64,000 nucleotides of DNA from Verrucomicrobiales bacterium (lineage in GTDB: Bacteria > Verrucomicrobiota > Verrucomicrobiia > Limisphaerales > CAIMTB01): contig JAEUHG010000131.1 of the NCBI GenBank assembly GCA_016795425.1, forward strand, positions 84,884 through 148,883, written 5' to 3'. Below, one piece after another: positions 44,191 to 53,400 of the stretch (the stretch's first letter is position 1; the number at the start of each line of letters is the position of its first letter). The notes under the pieces are model-generated. The model was not told the origin of the DNA and did no database searches. It saw only the letters and a program-made list of their open reading frames with translations. The position numbers and the translations under genes were made by a program.

Positions 44191-45369
44191 ATGAACTCCC
44201 GCCTCCAGACTCCTTCGATCGCCGTACTCTTACTGATCACCGCTCTCGCCAGCGCGTCCGAGGCCATCATCCCTGAAAGCGACGATGTCATCCTGGTGAG
44301 ACTTCCGCCCTCGACGGCCTTAACTCGACCGTCGTCCGCTGTCCTTCACCCCATCCTGTCCGAGGCGATGCCCACCGCCCGCGAATGGGTTCGTGTTGCC
44401 CGTCACGAGGGCGATCCCCGCCTTCTCGGCCGCGCGCAGGCGCTGCTTCAACCGTGGTGGTCCGGCACCGACGTGCCCGTCGACGCCCTTCTTCTCCGCG
44501 CTGAAATCAAGCAGGGCCTGCACGCCTTTGAGGCGGCACTCCAGGATGTCGATGCCGCGCTGCGCCGCGAGCCTCGCCATGGTGGGGCATGGCTTCTGAA
44601 AGTCACTCTTCACCAAGTCATGGGGTCTTATACCAACGCGCAAAACGCCTGCCTACAACTCGCCCGACACGCCGACGCCCTCACCGCAACCACCGCCGCA
44701 GCCAGCCTTCGAAGCCTCTGGGATTCGAGTTCATCCCCCGGCCAAGCCCTGGCCACCGCGATCCAACAGCATTCCCAAGCGCCCGGCGAAGTTCGGGCTT
44801 GGGCCTGGACTTCGCTCGGAGAAATCCATGCTCGCAACGGCGAGGCCGTCGAAGCCGAGAGGAGCTTTCAAGCCGCCCTCGAACTCCAGCCCAAGGCTCC
44901 GTACACCGTAACCGCACTCGCCGATCTTTGGATCGCCACGGGTCAGTTTCCGAGGGTCGCCGACTTCCTGCGTGATGCCACCAGCGATCCGCTGCGGCTC
45001 CGCCTTGCGGAAGCCCTGGTCCGCATCGACCCGGAGGCCCCTGCCACTCGATCCCTCGTCGCCTCGCTCGCCGATGCGTTCGCCCTGGGCCAGATCCGCG
45101 GCGATGACCTGCATCTGCGCGAATTCGCCCGCTTTGTCCTGCGAATTCAAAGACAACCCGCCCTCGCCGTCGCGCTGGCCCGCAAAAACTGGTCCATCCA
45201 AAGAGAACCCGCAGACCTCGACCTTCTGTTCGAATCGGCCGAAGCCGCCCGTGACACTGAAACCCTGGCTCAAGCCAACCAATGGGTGGAGCAGTATCGC
45301 CTGAGGGTGGGATGGCAGACCAAGACCCGCGGCACTCACCTTCAATCCTCCAACACCATCGTCCCATGA
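44191..45369 (+). CDS. Exported TPR protein
   Basis: A 392-aa protein with a signal peptide (TPSIAVLLLITALASASEA). It continues with helix-turn-helix TPR units such as 'DALLLRAEIKQGLHAFEAALQDVDAALRREPRHGGAW' (read in part) and 'WAWTSLGEIHARNGEAVEAE', then 'TALADLWIATGQF'. It is probably a periplasmic scaffold. GTG 44173 is in frame upstream, but starting there would put the start inside the hairpin arm. Its stop overlaps the HupE/UreJ start as ATGA, so the two products likely act together. Confidence 0.8.
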   Translation: MNSRLQTPSIAVLLLITALASASEAIIPESDDVILVRLPPSTALTRPSSAVLHPILSEAMPTAREWVRVARHEGDPRLLGRAQALLQPWWSGTDVPVDALLLRAEIKQGLHAFEAALQDVDAALRREPRHGGAWLLKVTLHQVMGSYTNAQNACLQLARHADALTATTAAASLRSLWDSSSSPGQALATAIQQHSQAPGEVRAWAWTSLGEIHARNGEAVEAERSFQAALELQPKAPYTVTALADLWIATGQFPRVADFLRDATSDPLRLRLAEALVRIDPEAPATRSLVASLADAFALGQIRGDDLHLREFARFVLRIQRQPALAVALARKNWSIQREPADLDLLFESAEAARDTETLAQANQWVEQYRLRVGWQTKTRGTHLQSSNTIVP

Positions 45370-46508
45370 GCTGCCCCATTCCCTGCGCCCTCGTTGCCCG
45401 GCTTCTCTTGTCCCTGTTGCTCCTGGCTCCCAGCGCGCAGGCACATCGACTCAGCGACGCCTGCCTCTCAATGACCGCCAATGGCCCCACGCTGGCGGGT
45501 CGCTTGGATATCCCATTGCGCGACCTTAACGAAATAGTCCCTCTGGATCGGAACGCAGACGGTGCCGTCACCTGGGGCGAACTGAAAAGCCGGGCCGGCG
45601 AGATCGAGCGCCTGGTGAAGGACCAAGTCAGGTTCGACCAGGCGGGCCGAGTGTTGCACCCGATGCTCGATGGGTTGCGGGTCGCTGATATCGCCGGAGA
45701 GCCTGCCGCTTCAGTCGCCTTCACCACGCCTTGGGAACCGTCCTCATCCCTCACCGTCGACTACCACTTGCTATTCGAGACGGACCCTCAGCACCGCGGG
45801 CTTCTTCGATGGTCAGATGGCAACGAGGTTTCGACCTTCGTTTTTTCCCCCGAACGCCCGCGCTTCGTTTACACGCCCGTTTCCCTGCCCCAGGCGACAC
45901 CACCGACCCGTTCCTTTCTCCATTTTGTGGGCGAGGGGGTGCATCACATCTGGATCGGTCACGATCACATCCTCTTTCTGCTCGCCCTGCTGCTGCCGTC
46001 GGTGGTGGCTCTGACCGTGGACCGCAGCCAAACCGAGGGTCTTCGCCCCATCGCGCTTCGGGTGTTGAAAGTGGTGACGGCATTCACACTGGCCCACTCC
46101 CTGACGCTGGCTCTCGCCGCCTCGGGATGGCTTCGACTTCCATCCCGGATCGTCGAGACCACCATTGCCCTGAGTGTCGCCGTCGCCGCCGTCAACAACC
46201 TGATCCCGTTCGTTCGCGATCGAGGATGGGCGGTGGCGTTCGGCTTCGGTTTGATCCACGGATTCGGATTCGCTGGTGTCCTTGCGGACCTGGAGTTGCC
46301 CCGCGCCGCCTTCGCCAGCGCGCTGGTGGGATTCAACCTGGGCGTGGAACTGGGGCAACTCGGCATCGTGGCCGTGTTTCTGCCGGTCGCCTATTTCCTT
46401 CGTGAATCCTGGTTCTACCGTCGCGTAGCGCTCCAATTCGGCTCCGTTCTTATCGTCGTCGCCTCATTGATCTGGGTCGCTGAGCGGGGTTTGGGCTGGA
46501 CCCTCTAA
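45366..46508 (+). CDS. HupE/UreJ-type membrane protein with exported N-terminal domain
   Basis: A 380-aa protein. A signal peptide (LLLSLLLLAPSAQAHR) leads to an exported domain of about 170 residues that includes 'DRNADGAVTWGEL', an EF-hand-like stretch. The membrane part starts with the HupE/UreJ signature 'VHHIWIGHDHILFLLALLLP', which is His-rich, followed by 'VVTAFTLAHSLTLALA' and 'GLIHGFGFAG'. Family members are linked to uptake of nickel, cobalt or related metals, and His residues in the first helix are thought to bind the ion. The ATGA overlap with the TPR gene points to one operon. Which metal is carried here is not shown. Confidence 0.85.
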   Translation: MSCPIPCALVARLLLSLLLLAPSAQAHRLSDACLSMTANGPTLAGRLDIPLRDLNEIVPLDRNADGAVTWGELKSRAGEIERLVKDQVRFDQAGRVLHPMLDGLRVADIAGEPAASVAFTTPWEPSSSLTVDYHLLFETDPQHRGLLRWSDGNEVSTFVFSPERPRFVYTPVSLPQATPPTRSFLHFVGEGVHHIWIGHDHILFLLALLLPSVVALTVDRSQTEGLRPIALRVLKVVTAFTLAHSLTLALAASGWLRLPSRIVETTIALSVAVAAVNNLIPFVRDRGWAVAFGFGLIHGFGFAGVLADLELPRAAFASALVGFNLGVELGQLGIVAVFLPVAYFLRESWFYRRVALQFGSVLIVVASLIWVAERGLGWTL

Positions 46509-46626
46509 ATCCAGGATCGTTCGCCCCAAGCCGAGCGGGCATGCATCCGATCCCCTTTCCTCATCGTTCTTGAGGAGGATGATCTCTCCCATTGCCGCGA
46601 CGGCCACTGACCGTTTGACTGCCTCC

Positions 46627-47988
46627 ATGTCCGATCGTCCCAAGGCTGTCGATTCCTACGCCCTGGTCTCCGCCCTCCGAGATCGCCGATCCCGGCGTTT
46701 CGGCCTCGGCATGAGCATGCCAACCGGCCCATTGGCGTTTTCCAGCCGGCACGCGCCCGCACCGATCTCTGAAGACGACGAAGCGCTGCTGGCCTGGGCG
46801 GCTTGTGGCATCACCGGCCCGGCACTGGGTGACCTTTGCTACGCCTCGGGCCAGGGTGGCAACATCATGGCGGGCATGGTCGGACGCACCGTCGCCAGCG
46901 GCGACTGCCTCCAGACCGTGAGCCTGGTGGTGATCAATGACGGAGGCACCTGGTGGCTGCGTCGCCCTCACGAGTTGCCTCGCCAGGACCTCGCGGAAAT
47001 CGCGGAATTGAACCGTCGCGGAGAATGGACCCAAAGCCTTCGACGCTCCCGCGTCCAACTCAGCGACCGACGTCTGCAGGCGCCGCAGGAACCCATTTTC
47101 AATATCAATGCCAACCGGTGGTCTCTCCATGCCACGGGCAGTTCGTATTTCCTGCCCATTGGTGATCTAACCCCGATGTATCTCAATGGCATCCTGGAGA
47201 TTCTCAATGAGGACACCGGCGTCTACGTGCTCGATGAACGGAATGGCTATCGCCCGGCTGGCCTGGCCCGCTTCGCCCGCAGTCGCGGTGGCCATCTCGA
47301 CGACGATCCCGCTCATGGAAAGGTCATCACCATCAAACAACTCGAGCAGTTCGTGACCGATTTCGTGAACCTCGAGATGGGCATGGTGCTGCAGAACCTC
47401 GGACTGATGACCCAAGCCCTGGGTCTCGGTGGATTCCCTCACTTCGCCAACCACGACTTCGCCTGGTTCCAAACCCTCGGCTTCCGCTGCGAATCCCTGC
47501 CCGCCAGTCGCTATCTTGGCGTCGGACCCGTCACCCGCCTCGGGTTGCGCCTGCTGGGAAAGGACCAACCTGTTCCGCTCGCCGTGGCGCTCGAACACAA
47601 TGGGGAACGCCTCCTGCAAGCCCTCTGCCCACCCAACTTCTCGAGCATGACCGCGGCGCTGCAATCAATTGTCGATCGCAAGTTCGGACCGCGCGGAGTG
47701 TTCCGATCGCATCCGGCATATGGCGCCTGGCGCGATCCGTCCTCGGTGACCGCCGCAGTCCCCGCACTGAGTGACAAAGCCATCGCCGCTGCCGCGTCCT
47801 ATGCGGAATACGTGTGGGGCCGATATGGGCGATTCCCAGTGCACGTCCCGCCCTTCCGCTGCGGCCTGGCCCATCAGGTCGTCCACGTCGACGCCGAGTT
47901 CTACGAGAAGTTCTATCGCCCGGAAGCGCTCAGTGAAACGCAGCATGCCGATTTCCAGAAGGTGACTGCGGGGAAAATCATGCCCTGA
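46627..47988 (+). CDS. Nitroreductase-like protein of unknown role
   Basis: A protein of about 453 aa. The N-terminus 'ALRDRRSRRFGLGM' and a later 'ASGQGGNIMAGMVGRTVASG' recall the FMN-binding Arg/Ser start and substrate loop of nitroreductase/SagB-like proteins. I see no clear second FMN motif, so the assignment is weak. The C-terminal part contains 'PPFRCGLAHQVVHVDAEFYE'. There is no signal peptide or membrane segment. In-frame starts at TTG 46570 and ATG 46579 exist. A GAGGAGG lies at 46572-46578, directly against ATG 46579 and too close to act as its ribosome-binding site. It may belong with the metal-related genes on both sides. Confidence 0.55.
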   Translation: MSDRPKAVDSYALVSALRDRRSRRFGLGMSMPTGPLAFSSRHAPAPISEDDEALLAWAACGITGPALGDLCYASGQGGNIMAGMVGRTVASGDCLQTVSLVVINDGGTWWLRRPHELPRQDLAEIAELNRRGEWTQSLRRSRVQLSDRRLQAPQEPIFNINANRWSLHATGSSYFLPIGDLTPMYLNGILEILNEDTGVYVLDERNGYRPAGLARFARSRGGHLDDDPAHGKVITIKQLEQFVTDFVNLEMGMVLQNLGLMTQALGLGGFPHFANHDFAWFQTLGFRCESLPASRYLGVGPVTRLGLRLLGKDQPVPLAVALEHNGERLLQALCPPNFSSMTAALQSIVDRKFGPRGVFRSHPAYGAWRDPSSVTAAVPALSDKAIAAAASYAEYVWGRYGRFPVHVPPFRCGLAHQVVHVDAEFYEKFYRPEALSETQHADFQKVTAGKIMP

Positions 47989-48023
47989 ATTCCGCACCAC
48001 GATCCCGCTGTCTCGCAGTCATC

Positions 48024-48039
48024 GCCGGATTCTTCCGGC
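48024..48039 (+). terminator. Hairpin after nitroreductase-like gene
   Basis: GCCGGA and TCCGGC form a 6-bp stem with a TTCT loop 36 bp after the stop codon. No T-run follows, so termination is possible but not certain. Confidence 0.35.
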
Positions 48040-48082
48040 ATTCCGATAAAATTGCTTGGCCCCGCGACCATCGAAATCTAAG

Positions 48083-48099
48083 ATGCAAACGAATTGCAA
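48083..48099. promoter_or_regulatory. Candidate Fur-family (Nur/Zur-like) operator
   Basis: The sequence ATGCAA-ACGAA-TTGCAA fits the tTGCaa-N5-ttGCAA pattern described for the Fur-family nickel regulator Nur of Streptomyces, with one mismatch. It overlaps the apparent start of the small His-rich protein gene. A zinc or nickel regulator is plausible given the neighbours. Confidence 0.45.
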
Positions 48100-48417
48100 C
48101 TGAGCGGACGCCCATTCTTCCTGCGGACGCGCCGAGCCCTGCTCTCCGGCTTGGTCCTGGGCGTTTTCCTGCTGCTCAACGGAGCGGTCGTCCTTCCCGC
48201 TCTCCATCATCTTTGGCACGACCACGACGATTGCGATCCCATCGATTGCGTCGTTCTCACCGTCGCTCAGGGCACGATGGAGGCTACGGACGCCACTCCG
48301 CCCACCCTGGAACCTCACGCTTGTCCCCGGCCGACGAGCGTGCGCATCGCCGCCGAACCGAGGGGCACCACGGATTGCCCGCCGCTTCCAGGCAGAGCCC
48401 CACCGCAGTCTTCCTGA
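48094..48417 (+). CDS. Small His/Asp-rich membrane or exported protein
   Basis: A 107-aa product with one hydrophobic segment (ALLSGLVLGVFLLLNGAVVL) followed by LHHLWHDHDDCDPIDC, a dense potential metal ligand set of four His, four Asp and two Cys, then a Pro/Thr-rich tail. From memory, similar short proteins with 'HHDADxxxHxCAV' patterns are common in Verrucomicrobiota. No in-frame ATG exists before the hydrophobic segment. TTG 48094 is the first possible start, TTG 48151 another. A 6-codon reading frame ATG 48083 to TGA 48103 precedes and overlaps it. Confidence 0.5.
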   Translation: MQLSGRPFFLRTRRALLSGLVLGVFLLLNGAVVLPALHHLWHDHDDCDPIDCVVLTVAQGTMEATDATPPTLEPHACPRPTSVRIAAEPRGTTDCPPLPGRAPPQSS

Positions 48418-48740
48418 GTCTTCTTCTGACCGCCCGCGCTCTCCCGTGATTCAATCCGCGCGACGGTCTTAAGCCATCGGCTTGTCACCGACCTCCGCCT
48501 CGCGGAGCGGTGGATCGAATCCGAGTTCTCACATCACCGCCTTAACCCTGACCGGGTCTGCCGTCACGCAGACCTCGGGACTCGGTGCCGAGTAACTCCC
48601 GGCGCTGCCCGTCCAGGCGCGTCCTAAGACCCAACTCCGCTGCGGGCCATCGGCTCGTGGCGTGAGAAGAACTGTAGTGAGTCGACTCCCATGGGTGTTG
48701 GGCGGAGGCCCTTTCACGCCCCCATCTCCCGAGTCTCCCA
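48418..48740. other. 323-bp intergenic stretch without a recognised gene
   Basis: No coding frame with recognisable features is seen. A small hairpin, CTCCGC-CTC-GCGGAG, is at 48493-48507. The stretch likely holds the promoter of the tandem-domain gene at 48741. I looked for a riboswitch-like layout and found no conserved core. Confidence 0.3.
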
Positions 48741-50459
48741 ATGATGTTCCGCATGCCATTCCTTAGTATTCACCCTCGCCTCCGCGCGACCAGACCGCGG
48801 CCGTGGGGCCGTGTCGCCGCTCCGGCGATCGCCGCGGCTCTTCTATGCGCGGCGCCGACCCGGGCTGCGCACATTGATATCCTGGTCTACCAGCGCGCGG
48901 GCCAGGTTCGATTGGGTGGCTTCGACTTCTCCACCTCCCGCGTGCTGGAGGACGCCCGTATCTTCACCACGCGCATGGAGTCGGTGGTCGGACTGAACGG
49001 CGCCGTCTATTCCTCCAGCCCGGGTTGGAACTCCGTCCGCAACAATTACCAACTCATGCCGGAGGGAGCCTCCACGCTGCCCGGCTCCTCAACCATTCGG
49101 TTCCGCCTCCTTCCCTGCGGACCGAGGGATCTCAACCTGTCCTATTGGAACGGAAGGGACACCGTGTCCTTCGATGTCGTGCCCGACGGTGAGGTCCTAC
49201 GATACGCCTCCGACGATTCCGAGAGTTCTCAAGTGATTGCCGACGGTGGGGAAATGATTCTCGCCGGATTCGCGGTGGCCACCACTGGTGTGAGCGGTTA
49301 CCTCCATCGCCATCTTTCATTCAGCCTCTACGGCAACGACGGCATGGAGGATGCCTCGTCCGATGGCCCGTCAAGCGGCGTCTATCTCCTGGGCCTCGAT
49401 GTCGAAGTGGCGGGTCTTCAAGGGCCGTCGAATCCTATCTACCTGCTCCTCGGCCATGGAGTCACCGCGGAGACGCTGGGCCGTGCGGAGCATTCTCTGG
49501 CCTCGTACCTCGTCCCCGAACCCCGAAGTCCGGTCCTGCTCATCCTCGGGGGTCTCTTCCTCCTCCGCGCCCACCTTCCACCCGAGCGTCGACGATCCCG
49601 TGGGGCGATTCGCCCCCGGTACCAGCAGATCGCGATCGGGGTGATCCTGATCAGCTCCACAGGCCATGCGGCCCACTCCGCACTGTTCGCTCATTCCGAT
49701 GTTGTCCTGATTCCCGAGGATGGAGTCCTGCGGGTCGATCGAACGATTCATGTCGCCAATGTTCGAGAGAACGACGTCCAGGGCGATGGCACTCAATGGG
49801 CAACGGACAATCCGGGATTCGCCGGTTCGGGATTCAGTTTCCAGGACGAGATTCACTTCGATATCAGCGGTCCGCTGCGACGCTGGGAGAACGACGCCTG
49901 GGCCACCCATCCGGCGGAACCCGAGCGGATGCACTTTGTCAATCCAGGTGGTCTGGGAGGTTCCGCGCCATCCGTCACGATCACACCCAGCACCCGCTTC
50001 GTTCCTGGCTTTCGCATCAGCCGAGCCAACACCCGCGGCACGCTTCATACTCACTACACCTTCATCCTCGACGCCACCAACGGCGTCGTTCCCGCGGTCG
50101 GTGCCTATGTTTTTCCCCTCCGCCTTCGATCGCCGCAGTACCGCGGCACGCCCGTTGTGCATCTGGTTTTCAACAATGGACTACCCTCGGATGATTTCGA
50201 CCGTGCGCTCGGCGTCCTTGTTGCCGCTCTAGAGCTCCGTCTGACGACGGCGACGACGGTGGCGGGAACGATGAGAATTCGATGGTTTCCGTGGGAAGGC
50301 CGATCCTATCACCTCGAATCGACCTTCTCTCCGTCGGGCCCGTGGAGTTCCGAACCCATCCCTTGGCCCTCTGCGAACGGTCCGGGCGAACTTCGAATCT
50401 CGGTTGATCATCCGATGCGCCTATTTCGCCTCCGCTACGAATCACCTCTTTTCGACTAA
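48741..50459 (+). CDS. Tandem HxH exported protein with internal PEP-CTERM signal
   Basis: A 572-aa protein made of two similar halves. Half 1 has a signal peptide (about 25-43), starts 'AHIDILVYQRAG', has 'GYLHRHLSFSLYG' and 'SGVYLLGLDVEVAG'. It ends with a textbook PEP-CTERM: VPEP (258-261), hydrophobic LLILGGLFLL and basic RRRSR. It then continues without a stop into a second signal-like segment (QQIAIGVILISSTGHA, from 295). Half 2 follows: 'HSDVVLIPEDGVL', 'GTLHTHYTFILD', 'VGAYVFPLRLR'. Both halves share H-D, HxH and 'GxYxxxL' landmarks, so they look like duplicated neighbouring genes that fused. The gene is 12 bp before the giant protein gene. Function unknown; metal binding by HxH is inferred. 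Confidence 0.7.
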   Translation: MMFRMPFLSIHPRLRATRPRPWGRVAAPAIAAALLCAAPTRAAHIDILVYQRAGQVRLGGFDFSTSRVLEDARIFTTRMESVVGLNGAVYSSSPGWNSVRNNYQLMPEGASTLPGSSTIRFRLLPCGPRDLNLSYWNGRDTVSFDVVPDGEVLRYASDDSESSQVIADGGEMILAGFAVATTGVSGYLHRHLSFSLYGNDGMEDASSDGPSSGVYLLGLDVEVAGLQGPSNPIYLLLGHGVTAETLGRAEHSLASYLVPEPRSPVLLILGGLFLLRAHLPPERRRSRGAIRPRYQQIAIGVILISSTGHAAHSALFAHSDVVLIPEDGVLRVDRTIHVANVRENDVQGDGTQWATDNPGFAGSGFSFQDEIHFDISGPLRRWENDAWATHPAEPERMHFVNPGGLGGSAPSVTITPSTRFVPGFRISRANTRGTLHTHYTFILDATNGVVPAVGAYVFPLRLRSPQYRGTPVVHLVFNNGLPSDDFDRALGVLVAALELRLTTATTVAGTMRIRWFPWEGRSYHLESTFSPSGPWSSEPIPWPSANGPGELRISVDHPMRLFRLRYESPLFD

Positions 50460-50471
50460 AACAAAACGACC

Positions 50472-53400
50472 ATGCAAACCCAGCGGTCCCAAATGAATCT
50501 ACCGCCTCGGCACAGTTTCCAATCGAACCAACCCGCCCCTGGGGTCCAGCGACCCCGCGCCCGTCGACCGGCTGCCCCCCTGATTCTGGCGGGTGCCGTC
50601 TTCCTGGCCGGCGCTCGCGATCGGGTCACGGCGGCGGCACCGCCCCCACCTGCCGGATACCAGCTCATCCCTCTGACTCTGACCAATTCGGCAGGGGACG
50701 TAGCCTTCAAGATCAACGCACGCGGGGTGATTGCCGGCACCATCGACGGCCCCGACGGGGTAAGTCGTGGGTATCGGTACGCTGGAGGACAGGAACAGGA
50801 ACGGGGCGGATGGCCAGGATCGAAGTTCACTGAGTGGTCTGGCTTCACAGCGACGGGGGATCTGGTGGGCTACTACGCCGATCCCGCCGATCCCAAGTCA
50901 GGAACCTACAAGGCCTACCTTCGACGCGCCGACGGGACGACGTCCTCCATCGGATGGTCGGGCGATACCAACTTCAATTTCACCGTCGCTATCAATGCCT
51001 CGGGACAGATCGCCGGCGGCTCATCGCTGCAGGGCTGGGTACGAAATCCGGATGACACCTATGTGGTCTTCGATACGCCGGGCTATCAGACGTCCGGCGC
51101 CTGGGGCCTGAACGACGCGGGCGTCGCAGTCGGTGTCGCCTTCAACGGCTTTTTCGATACCGCCAACGGCCTGATCTACGATTCCAAGTCCAACACATTT
51201 CAGATTTGGAACTACCCAGGCGCGATCGAAACCACGCTGTACGATATCAACAACCACGGTGACATCGTGGGCGGCTTCAAACGCAGTGTCACAAGTCCCG
51301 AAGCTCCGTTTGTTCGTTGGTCGGACGGAACCCTCCTGGACCTTCACTTTCCCGAAGCCGCCAACGTTCGCGTCACCGGCATCAATGACCAACGCCTGAT
51401 CGTCGGCCGCTATGACCTGTCCGACGACACCACGCGTTCCTTTGTCGCCACTCCGTTGTCGGGTCTCGGCACGACAACGATACGTCGCTATGTCGCCACG
51501 CGCGTCGATGTCCCGCAGGCCGCCCATGCTGTTGCCAACGCGATCAACGATGCGGGCACCATCGTCGGCGAATGGTTTAACGCGGATTATTCGGTCAACG
51601 AAGGCTTCCTTCGCCACGCCGCCGGTGAGGTGACATCCATCCAACCCGCCGATACCTATGGCGGAATCACCGTTTTCGCGGTCAACAACCGAGGCGATAT
51701 CGCCGGCTTCATGGAGAGCGACGCCTACGTCCGCCGCGGCACCAACTTCACCCTCCTCATCCCTCCCGGCGCCGGAGAGTCCTATGCCCGCGGAGTCAAC
51801 GACGCCGGAATCGTCGTGGGCGACGCCACCGGGCTATCAGGCAATTTTCACTTTCTCCACGATGGCACCAACTTCGTGTCGATCGACCTCCCGGGCACCG
51901 CCCAGTCCGGCTTCGTGGACATCAACAACGCCGGAGAGATTCTGGGCTATTCGATCTCGGAAGTGGCCGTCAATGGCGCCACCCAATCGATCCGTGCCGA
52001 CTGGATCCTGCGCGGCACCAACCGCCAGGACCTCGCGTTTCCCGACGCAAGCCTTCACAGCCTTTCCGGTATCGCCAACAACGGCACGGTTCTGGGCTTC
52101 TTCCGCCACGCCTCGTCCGGTCGACGAGACCGCTTCTATCTCTACGAAACGGGCACTTACACCGAGGTAGAGATCCGGGGAGAACTCGGCGGGAATCGCT
52201 TCTCGGCCAGCGATGTCAATCAAGACGGCGTCATCGTCGGTACTTTCCGCACGCCCGACGGCGCCTATCATGGGTTTCGTGCGGTGCCGGACAACACGCA
52301 GGACCGACTGCTCGTCCCGGTCGGACTTTCGGGAGAGGTTCGCCAAATCGGGCCTCACGGTTCCGAAGGTGTCTTTGCGCAAACCGGATTGCTGGAACCC
52401 ACCGCCATGGTCTCCGGACCCGACGGCCTGGTGTACATCGCCGACGCCAAACGCAATGCCGTCCTTCGCTTCTCCGCTGCCGGCCGGATGTTGGGAGTGG
52501 TTGCCGACCAAGACCTGTCAGGCCCCACCGGGCTGGCCTTCGACACGACTGGGAATCTCTACATCGCCAACCGGAGCGCCAATAACGTGGTCAAGATTGC
52601 CCCGGACGGCACCCGTTCCGTCTTCATTGCCCAAGGTCTTGATGGCCCAGTCAGCGTGGTACGTGATCCTCAAGGCAATTTCCTGGTATCAAACGCAACC
52701 GGGAACAACATCCGCCGATTCTCCGGCACCGGCGCCGACCTTGGTCTGCTGATCACCAATCTCCATCGACCCGCGGGCCTCGCCTTCGACACCGCCAACA
52801 TCCTTCATGTCGCCGAGACGGGCGCCAACCAGATTACCCGATTCGACACCAATGGCGTTCCCTTCGGCGTCTTCGCCGCCGACAATCTCCAGGAACCCAC
52901 CGGCCTCGCCTTCGCTCGCAACGGAGACCTCTATGTCGCCAACGCCGTGAGCGGCACTGTGCGGCGCTTCGCCGCCACCGGTTTCGACCTCGGCTTGGTG
53001 GCCTCAGGATGGAATCAACCCGGGCTCCTGGCGATCGTGCCAACCCTCCCCATCCTCGACCGCGGTCATGGCGACGCAGGCATCGACTTCGCGGAGGGTC
53101 AGTGGAATGTCCATCTGCACGACGAGGAAAACGACATCGAGTACCGACCGGAGGCCGCTGTCGTCCAGGTATCGGCAGCCGCTCGCACAACGATTCCCGC
53201 CGACACGCGCTTCGACTTCCTCGGCAAGGCAGGCGACCCCGTCTGGGTCATTCCTCAGGTCGCCAATGAGTCTGTCATCTACCTCGGACTAGCCGCCGAT
53301 GGAGTCAACGCCGGCGTGATGAAGGATGACACCGTCCGATTCACGCTTGTGGGTGTCGATGGGCCGGGACACTTCGTTCTCTACGCCATCCGTGGTTTTG

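Noticed and set aside
48481..48560. Sequence resembling a tRNA T-loop (GATCGAATCCGAG)
   Set aside because: No acceptor stem, D-arm or anticodon arm can be paired around it.
48640..48740. Possible riboswitch upstream of the tandem HxH gene
   Set aside because: I could not find the conserved core of cobalamin, NiCo or other metal-related riboswitches, only short GC-rich pairings.
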